This document shows, in pieces, positions 27,086 to 34,803 of a stretch of 64,000 nt of DNA. Below the pieces are notes generated by a model. The model saw only the letters and a list, made by a program, of their open reading frames with translations. It was not told where the DNA came from and did no database searches. The stretch is from Bradyrhizobium yuanmingense. GTDB taxonomy: Bacteria; Pseudomonadota; Alphaproteobacteria; Rhizobiales; Xanthobacteraceae. Within the stretch, counting starts at the first letter, position 1. Each line of letters begins with the position of its first letter. Location: the NCBI RefSeq assembly GCF_029167105.1, contig NZ_JARFML010000021.1, positions 62,001-126,000 on the forward strand, read 5' to 3'. The position numbers and the translations under genes are program-made.

Positions 27086-27895
27086 TCACGGCATCGGCCG
27101 CGTGCGGCGCAAGGCGCGCCGTCCAATTCTCCACAGCGTCAGATTCCAGGCCACGCAGGTTGCGAGCGCGATGCACAAGCCGACGGCGGAACCGAACCAC
27201 ACTACTGCAACGTGCAGGACCGCAATCGCCATGCCAAATCCGAGCAGGCCCCAGGCGGAGTTGGCGAGCACGGCGGCGGTCGGCGGTCCACCGATGCGCG
27301 GATGCAGGATGACCATGATGCTGGAGAACACCACGGGAAAGAGTGCAATGATGCCGCTGATGCGCGGGCCGATCCAGCTCGATGTCGAAACCACGATGGC
27401 GACGAGGGTCGCAACCAGCGCGGCGCGCATCGGCACATCGTACCAGCGGCGCGCCACCAGCGGCATCTTCACGTGGCGATAGCGCGCGAGCAGTGGAATG
27501 CAGATGCCGAACGCGATCAGATTGGCGGCGAGCCCCGCGGCGAGCGACCAGTCGAACTGTCGGATGATCGAAGCCATCCCGATCCATACCGCGAAAGCGC
27601 TTCCGCAACTCACCACGAGAGTGTGCCGCTGCGACAGCACGACATAGGTAAGGCACATCAAGATCGTCGCCGCATTGACCGGCAGGCTCGCCAGCGCGCC
27701 CTGCGCGATGAAGGCGGCGTCATGATCGATCGCAAGGAAGACGTAGGACGGCCCGGCCGAGACCGGCAGGGTCGCGATCAGCGCGCCGATCACCGGTCCG
27801 GAGCGTTCGGTGATGATCGACGCCGTCACCACGAACGCCGCCGCGATCGCCATGCGCAGGAGCAGGAAGAGGAGGAAGTGGAGGTCGAGGGACAT
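27086..27895 (-). CDS. uncharacterised integral membrane protein (about 8 TM)
   Basis: A 269-residue protein made almost entirely of hydrophobic segments in two similar halves. Each half has a GP-containing stretch: TERSGPVIGALIATLPVSAGP near residue 35 and GPRISGIIALFPVVFSSI near residue 185. That repeat suggests an internally duplicated transporter-like fold. I do not recognise the family with confidence. It follows the OsmC gene on the same strand, separated by a 180-bp repeat. Confidence 0.7.
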   Translation of the reverse strand: MSLDLHFLLFLLLRMAIAAAFVVTASIITERSGPVIGALIATLPVSAGPSYVFLAIDHDAAFIAQGALASLPVNAATILMCLTYVVLSQRHTLVVSCGSAFAVWIGMASIIRQFDWSLAAGLAANLIAFGICIPLLARYRHVKMPLVARRWYDVPMRAALVATLVAIVVSTSSWIGPRISGIIALFPVVFSSIMVILHPRIGGPPTAAVLANSAWGLLGFGMAIAVLHVAVVWFGSAVGLCIALATCVAWNLTLWRIGRRALRRTRPMP

Positions 27896-27907
27896 TTTGG
27901 CTTCTTA

Positions 27908-28087
27908 CCCTCCCTGGAGGGGGAGGGTCGGCTCATATGGAGCGCAGCGGAATATGAGACGGGGTGGGGTGACAGTCTCTCGACGGATACGGTGCCCGAG
28001 TGGAGAGATCACCCCACCCCGCTTGCGCTGCGCGCGATCGACGACGGGCAAGCTACGCTCGTCCCGGCCCCCTCCAGGGGAGGGTAA
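27908..28087. repeat. 180-bp intergenic inverted repeat
   Basis: TACCCTCCCTGGAGGGGGAG on the left pairs with CCCCTCCAGGGGAGGGTA on the right. Inner arms GACGGGGTGGGGTGA and TCACCCCACCCCG extend the structure. It ends within a few bases of the OsmC stop codon and separates that gene from the membrane protein downstream. It is related in composition to the CTCTCCCC family elements. Confidence 0.8.
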
Positions 28088-28092
28088 GAGAG

Positions 28093-28602
28093 TCACATCC
28101 GCTGCATCGACACCGAAACCTTCGGGCCGTTCTTGATGGTCTGGTAGACCACGCAATACCGCTCGGTGAGCTTGAGCAGCAGGTCGAGCTTGTCCTGGGC
28201 GGCGTCGGTGTCGACCTCGAAGCGGAGACGGATCTCGGCGAAACCGACCGGGGTTTCCTTGTCGATGCCGAGCGTGCCGCGGAAATCGAGATCGCCCTCG
28301 GCATAGACGTTGCCGGTCTTCAAGGGCACCTCGATCGCGGTCGCCACCGATTTCAGCGTGACGCCGGCACAGGCGACCAGGGCCTCCAGCAGCATGTCGC
28401 CGGAGCAGAGCTCGAGGCCGGAACCGCCTGTGCCCGGATGCAGGCCGGCCATCGCGATAGCGCGGCCGGTCTCGACCTTGCAGGCGATGCCTTCGCTATC
28501 GGTGGAGCCCTTGGCCTTCAGCGTGATCAGCGCAGCCTTGGGATCGGTTTTGTAGCGCTCCTTGATCGGGGCCTGCATCTGGCGCAGCTCTGCAGCGTCC
28601 AT
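28093..28602 (-). CDS. OsmC-family protein
   Basis: A 169-residue protein of the OsmC/Ohr fold. The two redox cysteines are in LVACAGVTLKSV and ERYCVVYQT, the standard pair for thiol-dependent peroxide reduction. GGSGLELCSGDMLLEAL carries an additional cysteine. GGGAGAG precedes the ATG. The usual role is detoxifying organic or fatty-acid hydroperoxides in the cytoplasm; the subgroup (OsmC, Ohr or YhfA-like) is not resolved. Confidence 0.88.
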   Translation of the reverse strand: MDAAELRQMQAPIKERYKTDPKAALITLKAKGSTDSEGIACKVETGRAIAMAGLHPGTGGSGLELCSGDMLLEALVACAGVTLKSVATAIEVPLKTGNVYAEGDLDFRGTLGIDKETPVGFAEIRLRFEVDTDAAQDKLDLLLKLTERYCVVYQTIKNGPKVSVSMQRM

Positions 28603-28846
28603 GTTGTTCTCTCCCGGGGATATCGACGAGCGGTATAGAGCGCGATCGGTTTGGTGTCAGCCCATGTTTGGTGGAGGCAGTCATGAGCCGCCGGGGATTC
28701 ATGAAAAAATCTGAGCACATTCATGACGTTACCCCAGGCACCGATACCCGGGGTCGGAGCCGATTCATCGGCGTGGTCAAACTCGCCGGTCGTCCCCTTG
28801 CGAATGTCTCGTGACAGCGCCTGTGACCTCTTATATCCGGTGAGAC

Positions 28847-31636
28847 ATGGACAGCGTCGCGACTGAGCAGAAGCCACAGGTGGACGAGCGCTTCGATACC
28901 GCGCGGATCACCGCCGCGGTCGATGCGCTTGCCGAGAAGCACGAGGGGCGCGAGGACGCGTTCCGCACGGCGATGGCGCTATTGCTCAAGGCGGAGCTGA
29001 TCGCGGCGCGCGCCGCCGCCCAGGCGATCCTTCTGAAGGACCGCCACGGCCGCCGCTGCGCCGAGCGGCTGTGCCACGTGCAGGACGAGATCATCCGCAT
29101 CCTGTATTCGGCCGCGACGCGCCATCTCTACCGCTCGCCGATCCCGAGCGGGGCCGAGCGCATGGCGGTGGTGGCGACCGGCGGCTACGGCCGCGGCCTG
29201 ATGGCGCCGGAATCGGACATCGATCTGCTCTTCATCCTGCCCTACAAGCAGACCGCCTGGGGCGAGCAGGTCGCCGAAGCGATCCTCTATTGCCTCTGGG
29301 ACATGGGCTTGAAGGTCGGTCACGCCACGCGATCGGTCGACGAATCGATCCGGCAGGCGCGCGGCGACATGACGATCCGCACCGCGATCCTGGAGACGCG
29401 CTTCCTCACCGGCGACAAGCCGCTCTATGACGAGCTGGTCGAGCGCTTCGACAAGGAGGTGGTGCAAGGCACCGCGTCCGAATTCGTCACCGCAAAGCTC
29501 GCCGAGCGCGAGGAGCGCCACCGCCGCGGCGGCCAGTCGCGCTATCTGGTCGAGCCCAACGTCAAGGACGGCAAGGGGGCCTTGCGCGACCTGCACACGC
29601 TGTTCTGGATCGCCAAATACGTCTACCGCGTGCGCGATACCCACGAGCTGGTCGGGCGCGGCGTGTTCGACGCGCAGGAATATCGCACCTTCCGCCGCTG
29701 CGCCGACTTCCTCTGGTCGGTGCGCTGCAATCTGCACTTCTACTCTGGCCGTGCCGAGGAGCGCCTGTCCTTCGATCTCCAGCGAGAGATCGCGATACGT
29801 CTCGGCTACACCTCGCATCCGGGCATGCAGGACGTCGAGCGCTTCATGAAGCACTACTTCCTGGTCGCCAAGGAAGTCGGCAACCTCACCGCCATCCTCT
29901 GCGCCAAGCTCGAGGACCAGCAGGCCAAGCCCGCGCCGGTGCTGAGCCGGATGATGGCGCGGCTGCGACCCAGCACCGTGAAGCGGCGCGTCCCCGACAG
30001 CGACGACTTCATCGTCGACAACAACCGCATCAACGTCGCCGCGCCCGACGTGTTCAAGCACGACCCGGTCAATCTGATCCGCATCTTCCGCCTCGCGCAG
30101 AAGAACAACCTCGCCTTCCATCCGGATGCGATGCGCGACGTGACGCGCTCGCTCGGCCTGATCAACGCGGGCTTGCGCGAAAATCCCGAGGCCAACCGGC
30201 TGTTCATGGAGATCCTGACCTCGGACAATGCCGAGATCGTGCTGCGGCGGATGAACGAGACCGGCGTGCTCGGTCACTTCATCCGCGCCTTCGGCAAGAT
30301 CGTCTCGATGATGCAGTTCAACATGTATCATCACTACACCGTCGACGAGCACCTGATCCGCTGCATCGGCTTCCTGCAGGACATCGAGCGCGGGGGCATC
30401 GAGGAGTTCGCGCTGGCGAGCGACCTGTTCCGCAAGATCCGGTCCGAGCACCGCGCGGTGATCTACATCGCAACGCTGCTGCACGACGTCGCCAAGGGCC
30501 GTCCCGAGGACCACTCCATCGCCGGCGCCAAGGTGGCGCGGCGGCTCTGCCCGCGGCTCGGCTTCAGCCCGGCCGACACCGAGCTCGTGGCCTGGCTGAT
30601 CGAGGAGCACCTGACGATGTCGACGGTCGCGCAGTCGCGCGACCTCTCCGACCGCAAGACCATCGAGAATTTCGCTGCCGTGGTACAGTCGGTGGAGCAG
30701 ATGAAGCTCTTGACCATCCTGACCACCGCCGACATCCGCGGCGTCGGGCCGGGCGTGTGGAACGGCTGGAAGGCGCAGCTCTTGCGCTCGCTATATTACG
30801 AGACCGAGCCGGTGCTGACCGGCGGCTTCTCGGAAGTCGACCGCGGCAAGCGCCTCGCCGCTGCGCACGCCGAATTCCGCATGGCTTTCGCCGAATGGCC
30901 GAACGACGAGCTCGACGCCTATATCGGCCGGCACTATCCGGCCTACTGGCTCAAGGTCGAGCTGCCGCGCAAGATCCGGCACGCCCGTTTCGTCCGCTCC
31001 AGCGAGCAGGCCGGCCACAAGCTCGCGATCAATGTCGGTTTCGACGAGGTGCGCGGCGTCACCGAGCTGACGATCTTCGCCGCCGACCATCCCTGGCTGC
31101 TGTCGATCATCGCCGGCGCCTGCGCCTCGGCCGGTGCCAACATCGTCGACGCCCAGATCTACACCACGACCGACGGCCGCGCGCTCGACACCATCTCGAT
31201 CTCGCGCGAATACGACCGCGACGAGGACGAGGGACGGCGCGCCACGCGCATCGGCGAGATGATCGAGGACGTGCTGGAGGGCAAGCTGCGCCTGCCCGAA
31301 GTGGTGGCGCGGCGCACCGTGCGCAGCAAGGCAAGGCCGTTCGTGATCGAGCCGGAAGTGACCATCAACAACCAATGGTCCGATCGCTACACCGTGATCG
31401 AGGTCTCCGGGCTCGACCGGCCCGGCCTGCTCTACGAGTTGACCACCGCGATCTCCAAGCTCAATCTCAACATCGCCTCGGCCCATGTCGCGACCTTCGG
31501 CGAGCGCGCGCGCGACGTGTTCTACGTCACCGACCTCCTGGGCGCACAGATCAACGCGCCGACGCGCCAGGCCGCGATCAAGAGCGCGCTGACCCATGTG
31601 ATGGCCGGCGACAAGGCGGTTCAGCCGGCGGCGTAG
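28847..31636 (+). CDS. glnD: [protein-PII] uridylyltransferase / uridylyl-removing enzyme
   Basis: A 929-residue nitrogen sensor that uridylylates PII proteins when glutamine is low and reverses this when it is high. The nucleotidyltransferase domain holds GGYGRGLMAPESDIDLLF (about residues 112-129). The GlnD linker follows, then an HD domain with LLHDVAKGRPEDH near residue 544. Two C-terminal ACT domains start near 745 and 850 (SGLDRPGLLYELTTAI). Length is typical for Rhizobiales. GGTGAG precedes the ATG. Confidence 0.98.
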   Translation: MDSVATEQKPQVDERFDTARITAAVDALAEKHEGREDAFRTAMALLLKAELIAARAAAQAILLKDRHGRRCAERLCHVQDEIIRILYSAATRHLYRSPIPSGAERMAVVATGGYGRGLMAPESDIDLLFILPYKQTAWGEQVAEAILYCLWDMGLKVGHATRSVDESIRQARGDMTIRTAILETRFLTGDKPLYDELVERFDKEVVQGTASEFVTAKLAEREERHRRGGQSRYLVEPNVKDGKGALRDLHTLFWIAKYVYRVRDTHELVGRGVFDAQEYRTFRRCADFLWSVRCNLHFYSGRAEERLSFDLQREIAIRLGYTSHPGMQDVERFMKHYFLVAKEVGNLTAILCAKLEDQQAKPAPVLSRMMARLRPSTVKRRVPDSDDFIVDNNRINVAAPDVFKHDPVNLIRIFRLAQKNNLAFHPDAMRDVTRSLGLINAGLRENPEANRLFMEILTSDNAEIVLRRMNETGVLGHFIRAFGKIVSMMQFNMYHHYTVDEHLIRCIGFLQDIERGGIEEFALASDLFRKIRSEHRAVIYIATLLHDVAKGRPEDHSIAGAKVARRLCPRLGFSPADTELVAWLIEEHLTMSTVAQSRDLSDRKTIENFAAVVQSVEQMKLLTILTTADIRGVGPGVWNGWKAQLLRSLYYETEPVLTGGFSEVDRGKRLAAAHAEFRMAFAEWPNDELDAYIGRHYPAYWLKVELPRKIRHARFVRSSEQAGHKLAINVGFDEVRGVTELTIFAADHPWLLSIIAGACASAGANIVDAQIYTTTDGRALDTISISREYDRDEDEGRRATRIGEMIEDVLEGKLRLPEVVARRTVRSKARPFVIEPEVTINNQWSDRYTVIEVSGLDRPGLLYELTTAISKLNLNIASAHVATFGERARDVFYVTDLLGAQINAPTRQAAIKSALTHVMAGDKAVQPAA

Positions 31637-31670
31637 GCGGGCGGAAAGTCGCGCGCGACCATCTCCTCTT

Positions 31671-31769
31671 GTCATTCCGGGATGGCCCGAAGGGCCAGGC
31701 CCGGAATCCATAACCACAGCTGGTGGATATGGATTCCGGGCTCGCGCTTCGCGCGCCCCGGAATGACGA
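31671..31769. repeat. composite intergenic repeat, CATTCCGGG family
   Basis: Outer arms TGTCATTCCGGGATGGCC and CGCGCCCCGGAATGACG enclose inner arms GGAATCCATAACCACAG and GGATATGGATTCCGGG. The element lies between the convergent glnD and ogt stops and may terminate both. Confidence 0.85.
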
Positions 31770-31792
31770 GTGGAGAGGTTGGCGCGCCTCCT

Positions 31793-32323
31793 TCATACCT
31801 CCACACCCTCGTGCCGCAGCAGCCATCTCTTCCGCTCGAGGCCACCACCATACTTCACCAGCGAACCGTCCGCTCCGATCAGGCGATGGCACGGGAGCAC
31901 CACACTGATCGGATTTGAGCCGTTGGCATGGCCGACGGCGCGAATCGCCCTGGGCATGTCGATCTTCGCGGCGAGCGCGCCGTAGCTCATCGTGGTGCCG
32001 GCGGGGATCTGCGCGAGCGCGGTCCAGACCTTTTGCTGGAACGGCGTGCCGGCGATACGCCATGCGATGCTTTGGAGCTGACCGAGATCACCATCGAAAT
32101 AGCGCGACAGCGCAGTCCGCATGTCCGACGGCGCAGGCCGATCACGCAGATCCACCGCGCCATAGTGCAGGCGCAGCAGCTCGCGCATGCGGTGCTCATA
32201 GTCTTCCCAGTCGAGCGCGCGCAGCTTGCCCTCGGCATCGGTGACGAGCAGCGCAATCCCGATCGGCGTCGCCAGGCGGTCGAGACCGAAGCGTTCAGGC
32301 ACCTTGGTTGATCGAGCGGACAT
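31793..32323 (-). CDS. ogt: methylated-DNA--[protein]-cysteine S-methyltransferase
   Basis: A 176-residue suicide repair protein. The acceptor cysteine lies in VVLPCHRLIG, preceded by the helix-turn-helix region MPRAIRAVGHANGSNPI with the arginine finger. GTTMSYGALA and YGGGLERKRWLLRHE complete the domain. It transfers the methyl group from O6-methylguanine to itself. There is no Ada regulatory domain, so the Ogt name fits better than Ada. Confidence 0.93.
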   Translation of the reverse strand: MSARSTKVPERFGLDRLATPIGIALLVTDAEGKLRALDWEDYEHRMRELLRLHYGAVDLRDRPAPSDMRTALSRYFDGDLGQLQSIAWRIAGTPFQQKVWTALAQIPAGTTMSYGALAAKIDMPRAIRAVGHANGSNPISVVLPCHRLIGADGSLVKYGGGLERKRWLLRHEGVEV

Positions 32324-32415
32324 TGCGGCACCAGCAATCGAAACACATCGATCGCACTTGCCACGGCGGCCGTGCTAACGTCCACCCGAAAGCTGATGCT
32401 TTGGGGGAGCTCACC

Positions 32416-32778
32416 TTGAGTCTGATCGCCAATCTTTTGGTGGCGCTGGTCGCCGCATTGCATGGCTTCTTCTTGATTCTGGAGATGTTTCTCTGGGACA
32501 AGCCACTGGGCCTGAAGGTGTTTCGCAACACGCCGGAGAAGGCCGAGATCACCAGGGTGCTGGCCGCCAATCAGGGACTCTATAACGGCTTCCTCGCTGC
32601 CGGCCTGGTCTGGGGCCTGTTCCACGGCAACCCGGCCTTCGCGTTCCAGATCAAGCTGTTCTTCCTGCTCTGCGTGATCGTGGCCGGCGCCTATGGCGCG
32701 GCGACCGTCAGCACGCGGATCCTGATCGTGCAGGCGCTGCCGGCAGCAATCGCGCTGATTGCGATGTTTCTCGCCTGA
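32416..32778 (+). CDS. DUF1304-family small membrane protein
   Basis: A 120-residue protein with four hydrophobic segments. It reads LIANLLVALVAALHGFF, then FLWDKPLGLKVF and ANQGLYNGFLAAGL, the conserved patches of DUF1304 (E. coli YqjF-type usage is different). The start is TTG at 32416 with GGGGGAG upstream; an internal ATG would lose the first helix. The function of the family is unknown. Confidence 0.8.
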   Translation: MSLIANLLVALVAALHGFFLILEMFLWDKPLGLKVFRNTPEKAEITRVLAANQGLYNGFLAAGLVWGLFHGNPAFAFQIKLFFLLCVIVAGAYGAATVSTRILIVQALPAAIALIAMFLA

Positions 32779-32912
32779 GACGCTCCGGCGCGGCCCCGCG
32801 ATCCTTGCACTGCGGCGAAGCTTCCTCCACAATCTTCGGCAGCGATGGCAACCGTTGCAATCAACGGGGAAAGACCATCGGCCTAAAATTCCGTCAGGAG
32901 GAACGAACCAAA

Positions 32913-34139
32913 ATGAACAATCGAAGAGCCTTCCTAGCTGCCACGGCGGCGTTCGCCGTCGCAGTCTCGACCAGCCAGGCCCTGGCCCAGAAGAAATACG
33001 ACACCGGCGCAACCGACACCGAGATCAAGATCGGCCAGACCGTGCCGTTCTCCGGCGCCTACTCCGTCTACGCAAATATCGGCAAGACCCAGGCCGCGTA
33101 CTTCAAGATGATCAACGATCAGGGCGGCATCAACGGCCGCAAGATCAACCTGATCCAGTATGACGACGCCTATTCGCCGCCGAAGACCGTGGAGCAGGTG
33201 CGCAAGCTCGTCGAAGGCGACGAAGTGCTGTTCACCTTCCAGCTGATCGGCACAGCCGCGAACGCCGCCGTGCAGAAATACCTCAACGGCAAGAAGGTCC
33301 CTCAGCTGCTGGCCTCGACCGGCGCCGCGCGCTTCAACGATCCGCAGAACTATCCCTGGACCATCGCCTACAATCCCAATTACGTGTCCGAGGGGCGGAT
33401 CTACGCAAAATACATTCTCGCCAATCATCCCAACGCCAAGATCGGCGTGCTCTACCAGAACGACGACATGGGCCGCGACTATCTCGCCGGTCTGAAGAGC
33501 GGTCTCGGCAACAAGGCCGCCAGCATGATCGTCGGCGAGGTCTCCTACGAGGTGACCGACCCCACCGTCGACTCGCAGGTGGTGAAGCTGAAGTCGATGG
33601 GCGTCGACCTGTTCTATAACGCCTCGACGCCGAAGTTCGCTGCACAGGCGATCAAGAAGCTGGCCGACCTCGGCTGGACGCCGGTGCACATCCTCGACAT
33701 CAATGCGAGCCCGATTTCGGCGACGCTGAAGCCGGCAGGCCTCGACATTTCCAAGGGCATCATCTCGACCAATTACGGCAAGGAGCCGAGCGACCCGCAG
33801 TGGAAGGACGATCCCGGCGTGAAGGCTTTCTTCGCTTTCATGGACAAGTATTTCCCGGAAGGTGACAAGCTCAACACCATCAACACCTACGCCTATTCGG
33901 TTGCCGAGCTCTTGGTGCAGGTCTTGAAGCAATGCGGCGACGATCTGACGCGTGAGAACATCATGAAGCAGGCCGCCAATATCAAGGGTTACACGCCGAG
34001 CCTGGCGCTGCCGGGCATCAAGATCAACACTGGCCCGAACGACTACCGCGTCAACAAGCAGATGCAGATGATGAAGTTCAACGGCGAACGCTGGGAGCTG
34101 TTCGGACCGATCATCGAGGACACCGGCCCGTCGGGCTAG
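32913..34139 (+). CDS. ABC transporter substrate-binding protein, branched-chain amino acid (LivK) type
   Basis: A 408-residue periplasmic binding protein with the Peripla_BP_6 fold. The Sec or Tat-like leader MNNRRAFLAATAAFAVAVS ends at ALAQKKY. The mature protein begins DTEIKIGQTVPFSGAYSVYANIG, typical of Liv-type receptors. AGGAGG lies about 12 bases before ATG 32913. No permease or ATPase genes adjoin it, so it is an orphan that must share a transporter elsewhere. Ligands of the family include amino acids, amides and aromatic acids. Confidence 0.9.
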   Translation: MNNRRAFLAATAAFAVAVSTSQALAQKKYDTGATDTEIKIGQTVPFSGAYSVYANIGKTQAAYFKMINDQGGINGRKINLIQYDDAYSPPKTVEQVRKLVEGDEVLFTFQLIGTAANAAVQKYLNGKKVPQLLASTGAARFNDPQNYPWTIAYNPNYVSEGRIYAKYILANHPNAKIGVLYQNDDMGRDYLAGLKSGLGNKAASMIVGEVSYEVTDPTVDSQVVKLKSMGVDLFYNASTPKFAAQAIKKLADLGWTPVHILDINASPISATLKPAGLDISKGIISTNYGKEPSDPQWKDDPGVKAFFAFMDKYFPEGDKLNTINTYAYSVAELLVQVLKQCGDDLTRENIMKQAANIKGYTPSLALPGIKINTGPNDYRVNKQMQMMKFNGERWELFGPIIEDTGPSG

Positions 34140-34144
34140 ATCTG

Positions 34145-34202
34145 TGTAGGGTGGGTTAGCCCGTGGACGCGCGAAGCGCGGTCCGCTGCGCTAACCCACC
34201 CA
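34145..34202. repeat. TAGGGTGGGTTAGC inverted repeat
   Basis: GGTGGGTTAGC (34150-34160) and GCTAACCCACC (34190-34200) form a perfect 11-bp stem with an inner GCGCGAAGCGC hairpin. A double copy is at 43799-43914. It lies between the convergent LivK-like and DUF1330 stops, a good position for bidirectional termination. Confidence 0.85.
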
Positions 34203-34207
34203 ACGAT

Positions 34208-34633
34208 CTAGGTCGGTATCTCCCCAAAGTTCTTCCCGACCGGCAGCACGGCGTGCCGGATCAGCCGCGAATCCTCCACCGCGGCCTGGCGGTGCTTCAC
34301 CGCCTCGCGATAGACGGGGTCGCGGATCATCTCGACGAAGGCGGCGACGCTCGGATATTCGGCGATGAAGCAATGGTCCCAGCGTTCCTCCTGCGGGCCG
34401 ATCAGCATCAGCTCGAATTTGCCCTGCCAGACGATGCGGCCGCCGAGCCGTTCGAACACCGAGCCGCTTTCGCGGCCATAGGCCGCATAGGCTTCCGCGC
34501 CGCTGGCCTTGCGACCGTCAGGATAGGCCGCCTCCTTGCGCAGGCGGACCAGGTTGAGCATGTGGATCGGGCCGGGGCGATCGTTCTCCCGGAATTGCGC
34601 GAAGATCTCCTTGGTCGGATCGATATGGCCCAT
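34208..34633 (-). CDS. DUF1330-family protein (dimeric alpha/beta barrel)
   Basis: A 141-residue protein. PIHMLNLVRLR, EAYAAYGRESG, GGRIVWQGK and WDHCFIAEYPSVAAFVEMIRD are the strand and helix signatures of the DUF1330 ferredoxin-like fold. GAGGGAG precedes the ATG. Members are small cytoplasmic proteins of unknown catalytic role. Confidence 0.82.
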   Translation of the reverse strand: MGHIDPTKEIFAQFRENDRPGPIHMLNLVRLRKEAAYPDGRKASGAEAYAAYGRESGSVFERLGGRIVWQGKFELMLIGPQEERWDHCFIAEYPSVAAFVEMIRDPVYREAVKHRQAAVEDSRLIRHAVLPVGKNFGEIPT

Positions 34634-34803
34634 GGCGCTCCCTCTTCTTATTGGTGCCGGCGATCCTAGCCTTGCCGCCCCGGAAGCGGAACTGCGGTCC
34701 GCGAATGCCGCATCTCCTAATCGCGCGTTAACGCCGGGGTAACCCGGCCTTAAACAGCGACCGCTAGCGTCTCGGCGGGGCGGGCTGACCGGGCGTATTG
34801 CGT

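Noticed and set aside
28979..30610. 543-codon minus-strand frame opposite glnD
   Set aside because: It lies wholly within glnD, whose NT, HD and ACT motifs are intact; the antisense product has no recognisable motif.
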